This document shows positions 1-11,386 of a DNA stretch of 64,000 nt, piece after piece. The notes beneath the pieces are model-generated. The model saw only the letters and a program-made list of their open reading frames with translations, ran no database searches and had not been told where the DNA came from. A program made the translations under genes and the position numbers. The stretch is from the NCBI GenBank assembly GCA_029532625.1, contig JARFXM010000003.1, positions 2,356,001 through 2,420,000 of the forward strand. Reading direction: 5' to 3'. Position 1 is the stretch's first letter. Every line of letters begins with the position of its first letter. The DNA is from Lomentospora prolificans. Its lineage: Eukaryota > Ascomycota > Sordariomycetes > Microascales > Microascaceae.

Positions 1-319
1 CAAGGCCGGATGTGGGTGGCGAGCCGCCCTACAGGACGTGGAGCGTGAGGCATCGCGATCCGGATGCGTGGTATGTCAACTACAGAGGCGTACAAACGGG
101 GGAAATGCGCCGTTCCGAGACTATTCGGGATTAAGATGTTTATTATTTTCTTTTTCTTTTCCTTGCTTTTTCCTTCTTCTTCCCCCCTGGATTAGAATAA
201 TGATACTGGTTTGGGGCGTTTAAAAAACATCCATTGCTATCGAATTGGGCACGCGCGTAGAGCGACTGGGTAAAGCATTGTTAAAACACAGTCAAAAGAC
301 CTCACAGGATGGATCAATC
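1..319. other. Left-edge flank without a gene
   Basis: This stretch holds the downstream flank of the minus-strand gene that ends at 320. It contains a T-rich run near 137-185 and no open frame with recognisable protein character. I see no RNA gene or repeat in it. Confidence 0.6.
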
Positions 320-1951
320 TCACTCCACCTCTCTCCACAGCGTCTCAAGCTGCACGATCCTGTCTCTCAAAACAGGGTCCAAGTTCGCCGACGCAAGCGC
401 CCACCGGCTGATCTCCGTGGGATCCGGGCTCGTCGCCTGGTAGACTTCCCCGTAATTCGCCAGGTTCTTTTGCGCCTCCTCCCTCGCCGCGCCCAACTTC
501 CGGAACACGGCGTCCCTGTGCCTCATGATGGAGTTGAAGTCGGACAGCGCCAACCTCGCGTCCGGGGCCCTCGACGCTTGCGACCAAAACAGCCTCACAC
601 GTGGGCTGTAGAAATCGCACTTCCTCGGCGCAGGCACCATTGCGTCCCGATATGTCATGAAGATGGATAGCGGCGATCTGAAGACGACGTCGCGGGCGCA
701 GTCGGAGCACGCGGAGAACTCTCCTGTGCCCGTCCACTTGTGACCCTCGGACGAAGGGATTGCGCCGGGGCAGGGAGGGGAGGTGGAGAGGTAGGACGCC
801 GTGGAGAGAAAGATGGACGGCTCACCCTTTTCGGCGGCCTCTGAGATTTTCTTAATGTACTGGTCAAGACGCAGGTTCGCGCTGTTAAGTGCGCAGATGG
901 TGCCCGGGCGAGGCGAATGAGTTCCCTCGATAAGGTAGTTGTCTAGGATCTTGATGGGGCGCACAAGAGAAGCCACGCAAGTCACGCAGAGAGCAAAGTC
1001 CCTAATGTCCGGAAGGGTGAACCAAGGCGTTCCAGGTTGGATGCCCGCCGGGTCACAGGGCGGATGGATCAAGACAGCCTCGGCCGCCCGCGTGAAGAGC
1101 TTCGGGTCGTCAAACTCTATCATAAGCCCAAAATTGACGGGTAGCTGCGGGTTCGCCCCGAACCCGCACACGATGCTCGGTTTCTGCGGCCGGCATTGCT
1201 CAAAGATGGTCTCCTGGTACTGCGTGCCTCCCGCCGCGTCGAGGTAGCATTCCTCACAGATGACCAGCCCCCGCGCGCGCACGTACTTTGGCCTGTACCA
1301 TTTCCTCGAGTTCACGGCGACTTCCTCGGTACCCGCGCACCGGGGCGCCTTTGTCCGCCTCAGGGCGGCAATGATGAACTCGTCGTAGTCCCCGGCTTCG
1401 CAGGCCATGCGCCTCGTAAAGGCATTCCCAATGTCGCAAAGGGCCATTTGCGTGGGCGGCTGTTTTACCGTCGCAACCGGAATGGAGCGCATGAAGCTCG
1501 ACGCCATGAGGTAGTCCTCGTAGCAGGCGTGACATGCGTCCAGACCGGCAGCTAGACGGTGCCATTCGAAGTCGTCGTCGGGCCCGACGGGGCTGGAGTA
1601 TTTACATGACTTTACACGGACACGGTGGGCGATGTGGTCCTCTAGCTTTTCTAAGATGGCAGGATCCGAGTGCCTTATCGTGTACTGCGAGACAAGCGAC
1701 TTGACTCTGGGAGTGTTAAAGTTGCAGTACCGGTCGGGGCCCGAGATGGTCTCGACGACGGGATAGAAGTGATCCTGTAGACCCGCAGGGATGATCCTGC
1801 GCTCAAAGCAGTTGGAGCAGGCATAGAAATCTGGAGTCTTCTCGAAGGCATACCACGTTGTGGCGTAGGAGATAGGGTAGGGGATGGGATCACGAGAGGG
1901 ACAGTGACGGAGGGGCGTCGAGGCGAAGATGGGCGAGGTAGCCGGATCCAT
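320..1951 (-). CDS. Unknown protein of five tandem CxxC modules
   Basis: Intronless frame of 543 residues when read from the Met codon at 1951. The open frame extends 42 codons further upstream, but that part is a phenylalanine/serine-rich translation of a T-rich leader, so the inner Met is preferred. I do not recognise a named family. Internally it repeats: CxxC pairs lie at residues 45/48, 140/143, 232/235, 322/325 and 415/418, a spacing of 90-95 residues. Each pair is preceded by a Trp 9-14 residues earlier (33, 130, 218, 310, 406) and by a Cys 21-28 residues earlier. Each is followed by a further Cys 18-29 residues later. The pattern C-x(n)-W-x(n)-CxxC-x(n)-C would suit zinc binding, but that is inference. 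There is no signal peptide or membrane segment from the chosen start. It is divergent from the Ema19-like gene. Confidence 0.75.
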   Translation of the reverse strand: MDPATSPIFASTPLRHCPSRDPIPYPISYATTWYAFEKTPDFYACSNCFERRIIPAGLQDHFYPVVETISGPDRYCNFNTPRVKSLVSQYTIRHSDPAILEKLEDHIAHRVRVKSCKYSSPVGPDDDFEWHRLAAGLDACHACYEDYLMASSFMRSIPVATVKQPPTQMALCDIGNAFTRRMACEAGDYDEFIIAALRRTKAPRCAGTEEVAVNSRKWYRPKYVRARGLVICEECYLDAAGGTQYQETIFEQCRPQKPSIVCGFGANPQLPVNFGLMIEFDDPKLFTRAAEAVLIHPPCDPAGIQPGTPWFTLPDIRDFALCVTCVASLVRPIKILDNYLIEGTHSPRPGTICALNSANLRLDQYIKKISEAAEKGEPSIFLSTASYLSTSPPCPGAIPSSEGHKWTGTGEFSACSDCARDVVFRSPLSIFMTYRDAMVPAPRKCDFYSPRVRLFWSQASRAPDARLALSDFNSIMRHRDAVFRKLGAAREEAQKNLANYGEVYQATSPDPTEISRWALASANLDPVLRDRIVQLETLWREVE

Positions 1952-2757
1952 AGTGGTTAGATGCCCTCTGGGCGAGAGGCGATCGGACGAACGCAGAGCG
2001 CGAAGGGAAAAAGAAAAAAAAAATGAAAAGAAGAAAAAGGAACGAAACCAAGCTGTTGGATCGTGAGTGGCAAACACTTCTAGGGATATAATAATCTATT
2101 CTCGACCCATCCCGGAGCGTTCTTTTCCTCCTTGTGTCAGCCTCATAGCGTGTCCCACTTGGCCGTCATACCAGCACCGGAAGAAAAGGAAAAAAAAGGC
2201 TGCCCAACGAGGGTCTCCCTTCCACAAACACCCACAGCAGGTCCCAGCAGCTAGCCTATGTAATTTTAAGCCAGCATGATTGGATGAGGATGGTCGAATT
2301 GCAGGCTGTAGGATCTCGGCGGCAATCTCTCGAATGGCTAGATTCGTCGGGCGCGGTTAACGCTTGCAATTCGTGGAGATTGGGCCAATCTCTGACTCGG
2401 AGTGCGAGTCTGTAATATTATTACTTCCACAGGGACGTCTCAGAGGCGCCCGTTTGTTGAATAGCCCCGCTAATCTCTGACCAGCCAGCTGCGTGACGGA
2501 CCGTGCCGGATCCGCGAATTGTCCATTCGAAATTATAGTTCGTACATTGTGTAATGTTGTAAATGTCACATTCATCATTCATAGATGGTAGGTACATTGT
2601 AGCTTCAACGATCCGTGTCTTGGGGCTTCTTTGGTAAGCTAACTCGGGGCATTTTAGAGTTTGTTCTTGTTTCGTTTCTCCAGGTTCTTGGTATCTTCGG
2701 GGTATTAATTCATCAATACCTCACTCTACCCAACCATCCATATATATTCCTGCAACA
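1952..2757. promoter_or_regulatory. Intergenic region between divergent genes
   Basis: About 0.8 kb separates the divergent starts at 1951 and 2758. A T/A-rich, pyrimidine-biased leader lies just upstream of the minus-strand start (about 2008-2040 on the plus strand is A-rich). A TATATATA-like run at 2740-2747 sits only some 10 bp before the plus-strand ATG, so it is unlikely to be a working TATA box. No gene is seen. Confidence 0.4.
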
Positions 2758-3459
2758 ATGGCTGCCTCGACGACGCGCAACTGGCGCGACTATCTCTACC
2801 TCACCTTCTTCTCCATCTCCGTAGTGTCCATGTTCTGTAAGTTTAGCCATCCGTCCTTCCTTCCGTGGCCTGAACACTTACACTGGCTTGGAAATAAGTG
2901 GTCGACCTCGTCGAGTTCGTCCCTCACTCCCTCTGGGTCCCCGATTCAAGCCCCCTTCACTTCCTTCACCTCCTCCGCGCCTTCTACACCAACACCTACC
3001 ATGACCTCTTCCTCTCCACCCCCTGGGCCCAACAGCCCACCTTCTTCCGCCTGTTCACCCTCCTCGAGCTCGTATACCAGCTCCCCTCCGCCCTTTGGAT
3101 CTTGCGCCGCTTCTCCCTCGACGCCCGAGAAGGTACCGCCTCTGGCAAGACTGGTGGAACCACCCCGGCCTTGGAGCTCATGTGCTTGGTCTACGGTGTC
3201 CAGTGCGGCCTGACAACGTTGACCTGCATCTACGACTGTCTGCACTGGGAAGGCGAGCTGTACACCTGGGATGTCAAGAAGGAGCTCATTTTCAAGCTGT
3301 ATATGCCTTGGTTCCTCATTCGTAAGTGAGCCCAGTTGCCTCCTTTTTGCATAGCGGCCTAACATGGACTCGCCAGCTTTGGGTATGTCGTTGGACATGT
3401 ACGTGAGGATCCTGAACCGACTCAATGGTCAGCATAAGAAGACGCTGAAGGCCCAGTGA
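2758..3459 (+). CDS. EXPERA/TMEM97-family ER membrane protein (Ema19-like)
   Basis: Three exons, 2758-2836, 2899-3321 and 3377-3459, give 194 residues with matching phases and GT-AG borders. Family features are strong: an N-terminal segment RDYLYLTFFSISVVSMF, then VDLVEFVP, YTNTYHDLFL, the ELVYQLP stretch, CIYDCLHW, and a last exon that begins LGMSLDMYVRIL. This is the order seen in the EXPERA domain of TMEM97/sigma-2 receptor and yeast Ema19. Four membrane helices are expected. The C-terminus ends KKTLKAQ, a lysine-rich cytosolic tail reminiscent of ER retrieval signals but not an exact KKxx. Family members act in the ER in sterol handling or in helping mitochondrial precursors found on the ER surface; which applies here cannot be told. 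It converges on the next gene with a 299 bp gap. Confidence 0.88.
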
Positions 3460-3758
3460 AACTGGTGATCTTGGTGCGACGCGTTTTAACCTCATCGTCT
3501 ACGGTGTGCTGTCGCAATGTTGGTCCTGGTTTCACCGATATTGCCAAAGACCGATCAATAATCATGAAATTTATACCCTCCATCCAGGCGTATGTACTTT
3601 CGCATATATAATGTTGGCGCGAAAGATCATGTACAACACTTTTATCAAAACACAACGGGGGTGTACCCAAACTGTACAAAAGCTCATGGTGATACACATA
3701 AGAAGACCACTTTCCAACACCCGTCCGTGAAGTTGAATGCTCCTTTCATCATCGCAGT

Positions 3759-4718
3759 TCAGTCTATCCTCTTCGCATAACCCCAGCCGTTCCCGACGCC
3801 GGCGCTCATACCATGCCCAAGCGGCGTCGCCCCACCCAGTGCCCTTCCTCGTAGCCTCTCCGGAAGGACCTTGCCGTAAAAGTAAGCGCCGGAGACAACG
3901 GCGCCGGCCATAAAAGAAAACATGACGTAGAATACGGTGCTAGCAAAGATATGGCCACCCATGCCCTGCCACTCAACGGTTCCATCCGTGCGAGGCAAGT
4001 TAGGGCTAGGAAACCACCTGACGGAGAAGCGCAATGGAAGAGGATCGCCAATTATAATCCGGCGCGTATCGGAGTCCTTGGCGTGGTTGAGCGGGCTGGT
4101 ACTGTACGCCACGCCGCTATCAAGAACACCGGTATCATGGGGTCGAATGCGTCGGTGAGACATGGTATGCAGCAGAACGTTCATGTGGGTGCTGATGTGT
4201 ATGTGGCTCGACTGGAGGGTGCCGGCGAGCGCAAAGACGATGGGGACATACTCCTGCTCGTAGGGCTTCTCGCCAATAATCTCGATGTGGGGACGGGGTC
4301 GCGCGGGGAGACGGCACGAAAGGGGAGCGTCGGAGTGGATGTAGAACTCGAGGAGGTGGAAGAAGGGATCGTCGATGGCGGCGATAGTGCAGTTCTGTTC
4401 GCCTTCTACGCCGTACCGGAACTCGAGGGGCTTGCCCGTTTCCTCACACACGGGGAAGGCTGACCACTGGATTTCTTGCTTCTCATTTTGGATGTGCTCG
4501 CCGGTCTCTCTATTCGAAGGGTCGATCCGGAGTTAGACGTTTGCGCGCCCTTGCGAATGGCATGTAAAAGGGCTGGTTACTTACGAACTACGATTCATGC
4601 ATTCGACGTGCAATGGCGTGCCATACCGGAAAGATGGAAGGCCGCCGGATGCCTCTGCTGCGGCATAGGAGGCGAGGCTAAGGGCCCAAAGGGCGACGGA
4701 GACTGCGCAAGGGAGCAT
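3759..4718 (-). CDS. Secretory-pathway single-pass membrane protein, fungal conserved
   Basis: Two exons (minus strand 4718-4585 and 4509-3759) give 294 residues; the 75 bp intron starts GTAAGT and ends ATAG with phase 2. The first exon encodes a hydrophobic signal peptide (LPCAVSVALWALSLASYAAA) followed by FRYGTPLHVECMNRS. The second continues ETGEHIQ and later GKPLEFRYG, the style of a conserved but unnamed fungal ER/Golgi family. A lumenal region of roughly 200 residues with several Cys is followed by one hydrophobic helix near the C-terminus (VFYVMFSFMAGAVVSGAYF) and a short Gly/Arg-rich tail. Predicted topology is therefore type I. The start at 4718 is chosen over an in-frame Met 21 codons upstream because it puts the signal peptide at the N-terminus. 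The function is unknown. Confidence 0.75.
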
Positions 4719-6195
4719 GGCGAATAGTGTTAAGAGGCAATGCTCAGGGAAAACACGGTCTATTTCAGACGTGTCGCGCAAGTGCCGTTCGAATGGAGAG
4801 CGGAAACTCGTAGGAGCCTAGTTTGATATCTCTACGGATTCATGATGGCGCCAAGGCGATCCGAATTCAAAAGAAATGGAGGCAACTCGTCGACGAGTAA
4901 CAAACTGTGGCAAGATGGGGATGGATGCTTGGCTGGCATAATTATTTCTCGACACTTTGGCCACGATGCCAGCTCTCTATCGAGTGCTTCAATGCCATGT
5001 GCTAACAGCACTGTCCCACCCCTTGCCTTGATGCCAGCAACATAGCCATCCAAGACCAATGCATCAATCCGTTGATGCGCATCCATTGATTAATCAAGCA
5101 TCTGTTATTATAATAGTGGTGGTGCTGCCGCCTCCAGGCTAAGCCCACGTAACTGACAGCCAGCCAGCCTGGCCTCAGGACAGGAACAGAAGCACACGTG
5201 ACTGTTGCTGGCCTGCCCAGCCAGATGGTTTGGCGCCATGTTGCTGCCATTGAAACGTCCATCAAATGGAACTTGATTGACACAGGATCAGTTGCCGATA
5301 ATTGTCCAAACTCAATTGATATCCATGGTTATTTTCGTCATGGCGTGGTGACTTGATATGATCCAGTAAAGCCTCCAAATTTCGGCCGATTGGTGGGAAT
5401 ATCCGAGTTCGAAGTCCCAACACCAAAATTCGACTTCCACCATTGCCTCTGCTTCCATCCCATTTGTAACAAGATCCATGGATCCATGCCATGACCTTGG
5501 TACCAGTGCCCAAACAGCACCGTAAACCTTGGTGCCCTCAACTTGAGGATTTAGCTGCCAATATTGCGCCAGTTGATCTGATCCTCTGCATGTTGCCAGC
5601 CAGCCGAGATGTTCTCAACGCTGCTATCGCACTCACGTACTTGTTTGGGCTCTGACTCTAAGTAAGAAACGACCTCTCGACTTGACGCACCAGCTATGGC
5701 TATATGGGGGATACGGCGGTATCTCCTAGGCCATGCGCTGGGTGCTCAATCCATCCTCGTGGAAGGCCTGGTGAATGTGTTGCATCAATATTGGTTGGCC
5801 TCGTCAGAAAGTCTAGTCCTGGCCTTTTACGCCTCAGGCTCGGCTGGATCCGGGGCTAACACAAGTTGGTGGCTGGCAATATGAACGCGGGGCGCAGTGA
5901 GCATAAGTTGAGTATCTTATGCCGTGACCCAATCGACAAGGTATCAATTAGGCTTGATGGTTTCCACGTTTATGTACCTTGGTATCTGGTTGAGCATTGA
6001 CAACCGGTTCACACGTCTTTCTAACAGCGGTAATTTGCATCTGATGCTTCTAAACTCTTCTCATGTAGCCTTCTTATGTCCTTCTCGTGGGTGATTCAGA
6101 ATAATTACACAACAACAGTTCAAGTCCTACATAATGCCGCGGCTCCTGCAAGATAAAAAAAAAAGGAAGAAAGAAAGGAAGAAATCTCGTCCATC
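4719..6195. other. 1.5 kb gene-free stretch
   Basis: No convincing open frame on either strand. The sequence is locally AT-leaning and full of short overlapping palindromes such as CCATGGATCCATG near 5477. It ends in an A/G-rich run (about 6155-6185) that lies just past the Nup170 stop codon, in its 3' flank. No transposon reading frame or terminal repeat is visible. It may contain the promoter of the minus-strand gene starting at 4718 near its left side. Confidence 0.5.
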
Positions 6196-9100
6196 TTAGG
6201 CAAACCTCAAGCTCCCGGCCGCAATCCTTTCAACCAGGCTAGAAACCTCCCTCTTCAACGTCCTGATAATCCTCCTTAGCTCGGGCAACTCCGTACCCCC
6301 AATGTTGTTGCCACCAGGAGGAGCCGGAAGCGCCTTTTCGCACCTCTCAATCAAATCAACGAGACCCGGGCTCATCAATCCCGTGCCCTTCGCGCTGGCC
6401 CCACGTCTCCTAATCTCCTTCGCCCATGAGTCGATTACGTAGGCAATGAGTTCCACGAGACGCGTCCGTCGAGCCATGCCGGTGAATCCATAGTCCTGGG
6501 TGTCAAAGACGTGCTCGAGAACACGAACAATCATATCATGGGAAACTCCAACGCTAAGGAACAGCTGGACTGGCCAGGTCGGGTCGGCTCCAACAGTTGC
6601 GTCTTGGCCATTCACGCAAGCATAGCGGCAAACCTCAGGCAGAAGCGTGTGGATGGGGAAGATGACACTGTCCAACGATGTCCTGTGCGCAATGTTCTGG
6701 ACCTTGACTGACACTGACTCATAAGGAAGGCGTTTCTCATCACCGGCTGCCTCCTGGGCGTCATCGTGCTCGAGCTGGATCAAGTTGGTCCAGGTTTCTG
6801 CGATGGTGGTAGGATTCCTGTAGTCGGCGGCATGATAGATGAGGAGGCAGAGATCATAGTAGCCGGCCTGGTCGGCGTAATCGTTGAAGAGCTTTTCGTT
6901 TGCGTTAGCTTGCTGAGTCTGGTCTGCCCAATGGGTTTGGGCTGCACTTACATCTGTCAGATTCTGAATCTTCCCGTCCAACTTCTCCTCGATCTCAAGT
7001 AATCTCTGGGGATCGATTCGGGGGTCAACTCTCAATCTCTCTAGTATGTCGTCCTGAATATGGGCGATCTCGAGTAGTTCTGAAATCTTGTGGTTGAGGA
7101 CCTGTTGCTGTTGTCGTGCTACACCAGGCGACGAGACGTTCGCATTCGTCTTCGCCAAGCTCAACAGGTTGATCCTGTCCTTGATGCTGATTTGTAAGTC
7201 TGCTTGCGCGAGGTCGGACTGGACGACTGCCGCTTGGTAGTATTGGCCCTGATGGGTATAGAAGCGGCACAAGAGATTGGCGTGTGCTGCATCCTCCCTT
7301 GCGAGGCCCTCAAGGAACGTGACAACGTGAGGGGAGTCAATAGCAAGGATACGGTCAGTCCAGCCCTGGTCGATGTACCACTGGTACAAACCAAAGTGGA
7401 AGAGTTCGTCGTTTGAACCATTCACCACCTCGTAGGCTTCAAGCCTCTTAGTCGCCGTCAAGGTGAGCTTTCCATCGACCATGTCGGGCTCCTGGCCGGC
7501 TTCTCCATCAAGCCTCTGCAACACCCTGTGCACTAGGTCGTAGCAGAGCTTACGCTCCTGGAATGCTGAGACCCGATGGTCGTTAGCGGGTCGCCCGTCA
7601 TTCACCCACGCGAGCGCGGCATTGCCACGGTCCTTTTCACGGGCTACGTTGAGGCAGAGCCTGATAGCGCCGGCATAGTAGCGCATCTTTATGTACTCCT
7701 CTACAGCGACCACCAAATTGCCATAGGAGAGGTTGCCAGCAACTCGCTCAAAGAGACTCAGGCTCTCTTGCAAAAGGCTTCGCGCAGCGGTGGAACCAAC
7801 CGGCTGCTCCGATGCTCTCTTGAGCTGCTCCTGGGCCTTGAAGATAACCACATCATCGGGGCTACAAAAGCTGCCGCAGCGGCGCCTCAAAGCATCCGCA
7901 ACGGTCTCGACGTTGGAGCCACTTTCGATGTTGCGGTTAACAATAGCCTTGACTAGCACTTTGGCGAGATCCTTTCCGGGAACCGTGGAAAACAGTTTCT
8001 CGTACGTCAGATCCCTAAGGCCTTGACGAGTTGCATCGTCGAGCCTGGTGTAGATATCGCTGACCCGCTCATCAAAGAGCATGAGGACAAAAGAGATGCC
8101 TTCCGATATACTCTCCATCAGCTTCTCAAGCGCATGTAGGGCTTGATGTTCAGCCTGCAAAGCAACTTCCTCCTTCTTGCTCGCCACCCTTTGTAGGTCT
8201 GAGGGACCAGAAAGACCCTGAATAAAGGATCGATTGGCGTCGAGGAATCGCCTTAGCCTCTCGAGATTATCTTGAACAGAAAGAAGTTTGCTGGTGGGGA
8301 CCATAGAGTTAACCGCAACACCACCAGCCGGCGCAACTCCTACGGAAATGACAGGTGACCTCCATAGCATCCGGATGAGTCGTCCAAGGTAGAGTGCTAA
8401 CGCATCATGTCTAGAAGATAGCTTAACCGAATCCGTAGTCAAGGGTGCCCCGTCAGTCTCAGCGATGGTGGGTTGGCCGCCAAAATCGACAAAGATGGCA
8501 CGCGCTCGTCCTTCTGTTGCAGAGTCATTAGCTCGCGTGCCACCGGGTCTCGCGTCACCGCCGTGGCCGCAAGCTACCGCAAGCGCAGACGCGATCGTCT
8601 CCACCCGTCCGTACAGACTGATGAATTTGCGGGCTATGCTGTCAGCGCCCTCGTCACCGGAAGATCCGCGCAGCGAGGAGGCAAAGATGTCGACGAGGCG
8701 TCGTCGTCGCACAACGTGAACACCCGAGTTTGTAAGAATGGCGAACTCGCTAGGAGCATCGTCGAACTGCACAGCGAGCTCGTTACCGAACCCCTGGGGC
8801 TGCTTCGCCGCAGCGAACGGCTTCGTCACAAGGCCAACGGCTTCGACCCGACTCCCAAGCTCGATCCAGTTTCCATGCTCGTAGTAACGAAGAGGAGAGC
8901 CTTGAGAGATGTTGCGAATCCGAGCGGTCTCTGGGGCGGATACGAAGAGGAGATCTGCGTTAGGGTGGGAATCTTTGCTTACGAAATCGAGGAAGTATCC
9001 TGGCGCATACCGAACGCCGTTACGGCTTGTTTTGAGGGCTTCGGACTGGGTATCGGTCACCGCATCGCCGCTCATAATGAGGCTCGAGGACGGAAGTTGT

Positions 9101-10573
9101 GATGGGCGCCTCTCAGACGGAGGAAATTTTATGAATTGCACTTGCATACTCTGCGGGACAGCGTTGGTAGTTGCGCCTATTGTATACGCGGCCGAGCTCG
9201 TGGCGCTCAAGAACAGTCGGCAGCCGGTATTAGTCAGGGCCATGAGATGGAGTTTGGATGCCTCGCGGGATGAGATCGGGCTAATGGATACGAGATGCAT
9301 TCGATCGTTAAGAAGCGGCGAGAAGTTGATCATATGGCTGATTTCCCTTAGAAAGCTGTTCTTCTCCTTGTCTATAACCTTATTAAGCTTATTAGGTGCC
9401 TCCATATGGTATGTACGGATTGTCGAACGAGAGGATAGAGTGTAGAGCAAGTTGCGTGAGTCGTCAACGACGATACCCGTCAAGTGTTCCGGTTCCTTTG
9501 CCGACCAGAAATTGCTCTGCAGTGAGACTACGGAGGTCCAACCGGGGTTAGTATGGTTAATCTTCCCGCAACGATTGGAAAACCACTTCTCCTCCTGCTG
9601 ATAGTATAGTTCGTAGACGTCTGTATCGCTATTTCCACCGAAGAAAATGCGACCGCTGGCTGATCCGGCGATATGGCTGACATCCGCTCCACGGATAGGT
9701 AGGACCATCTTTGTCTGGTAGAGGGACACGCTGCGCGTGCCCTTGGGAGTCGTTTCTGCGGCGACACCGAGTAGTATCAACTCGGATGTGGTAGCGACGA
9801 CGAGGATGTGAGTGATGGTGTTGACAAAAATGCCGGGTTTGGGTGGCACCAAGGCAATCGCATGTATGCTGTGGGGCTGGTCCTCGAAGCCAATCAACTC
9901 GGGGTCGGGTTGCGTATAGTCCCATAGGAACAAGCTGTTGTCGATAACTACCCAGGCATGGTTTAGTTCCGCAAAAAGGCCCATCAGTGTTTGAAGTTGG
10001 CCTGTATTGATATGGTCAAAGACTTGGTTTGGAATGGGGTATGTTTGGGCTTTCTGGAAGGGTGCAGAGGAAGAATCGACAGAGGAGAGATCATAGTCGG
10101 AAGAAGCGCCGGCTAGAAGAAGCGAGATGTTAGCAAGCTTTTGCGCCATGGGCCGAGACAGTTATTGATCTCAAACAGCATGCTACTGCTCAAGCTAATG
10201 ACGTTGGTGGTTCCTTACGTCTGAGGTACGAGTCGAGATCTGGGAAGTTTCCATCGGATTGGAGGACCATGTTGATGGCTCTAGCAGCTTTCGCAACAGG
10301 TGAAGTTTGGCTGACTTGTGGGAGCTTCACCAACGGGTCAACCGAGGACCGGGGGACAGGGAGACCAGCAGAGGCGCCATCTTCTCCCACAGACACGACA
10401 GGCGCCGAGCTGCCGTTGGCGAGAGGACCAGAAGAAGAGCCCGCTGGGTTGACATCGGGGAATAATCGACGCCTCACAGGGTCATTACCCTGAGCTGTGG
10501 ATCGTGCTACCGCCGGAGTGTTGATAAACGCGCCAGGCACCGGCCGCATGGGCGTGGGTTGGGGAAACGACAT
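6196..10573 (-). CDS. NUP170: Nucleoporin Nup170/Nup155 family
   Basis: Two exons (10573-10219 and 10112-6196) encode 1423 residues, close to the usual 1,300-1,450 for the family. The 106 bp intron begins GTAAGG and ends CTAG; joining it restores the conserved start of the propeller domain, LDSYLRPGASSDYD, which neither reading frame shows alone. An N-terminal Pro/Ser-rich extension (about 1-110) precedes the beta-propeller (about 115-570, with LFLWDY and IHAIALVPPKPGIF). After it comes the long alpha-helical solenoid to the end. The protein is a core inner-ring scaffold of the nuclear pore complex that bridges the coat and the membrane-facing layer. The start at 10573 gives MSFPQPTPMRPVPG; an upstream in-frame Met adds an implausible 48 residues. 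It lies downstream of the ketoacyl reductase gene's terminator, in the same direction. Confidence 0.95.
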
Positions 10574-11386
10574 GGTGCTCGTAGATATTTGTACCGCGCG
10601 TTCGGAGACCGACGTTGTATAGATAAAAGTCGGTCGCTGCGCGAAATGAAGAAGCACGCGAGTTGGAGAATGGCACGTCGGGGCCAGGAAAGGTGGTGGG
10701 CGCCTAGGAGATGGCACTGGTACCGGCGCCAGGAGACGGCCCAGCCGCGAGGATTGGTTATTGAAAATTCAAAATCCGAGGGAATGGCCAGCTACAGATG
10801 CAGTGACCGTTAGTATCTTCGACGGGGAATCGGGGAGGGAACAAGGCTATGTCGCCCTTCCTGGTGGTTCGCGAGGGTGGATTTCAAGAATAGTCGAATT
10901 GTTAGCAGTAAAACATTTTCGGAAAACATCGAGGCTGAGAGAGCAAGCTTGGGCCACCTCCAGCCTACCCACACCAAGCAGAGCAGGAGCAGTCAAGCTT
11001 AGCCAGACGCGGAACTTTCGCGACATGCCAGCCATGCTTATCTGGGTCTCCTCGCACTGTGCAGCTACGCCACAAAATTCGCGAGTGGAACCTGATTTTG
11101 GCTTGATGGCAGCATTGCAGCGTCCTGACCAAGACACTAGCCATCAGTTTCTCACAAGGATAAAGGTTCGGAGAACTCGTGGTCCAAGTATGATGTCTTT
11201 TAATACTATAATCTTACAGGTATTACGAGGTATCCTATCCCAATGCTCCCCTAAAAGCCTATAGCCACTGGTCTGTGCCAACCGTCAATGCTTCCCCAAC
11301 TTCCCTTCCCATCACCTAGCCCACCAACTTTGGGAAGATGCTGGGTTTATGGCAACGGAATCCCCGTCATCTAGGGCCAGATGCAC
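10574..11386. other. Intergenic region: Nup170 promoter and reductase 3' flank
   Basis: About 0.8 kb between two minus-strand genes. It should hold the promoter and 5' leader of the Nup170 gene (left part) and the terminator of the ketoacyl-CoA reductase gene (right part). No gene, repeat or RNA is recognisable. Confidence 0.5.

Noticed and set aside
1952..2077. Upstream 42-codon extension of the five-module protein
   Set aside because: It translates a T-rich leader into Phe/Ser runs; the Met at 1951 begins protein-like sequence.
2740..2747. TATATATA before the Ema19-like gene as a TATA box
   Set aside because: It lies only about 10 bp before the ATG, too close to leave a leader.
5400..5420. 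GTTCGAAGTCC resembling a tRNA B box
   Set aside because: No matching T-stem or A box at the right distance on either strand.
8473..9445. Long plus-strand frames opposite the Nup170 gene
   Set aside because: They are antisense shadows of the Nup170 coding exon.
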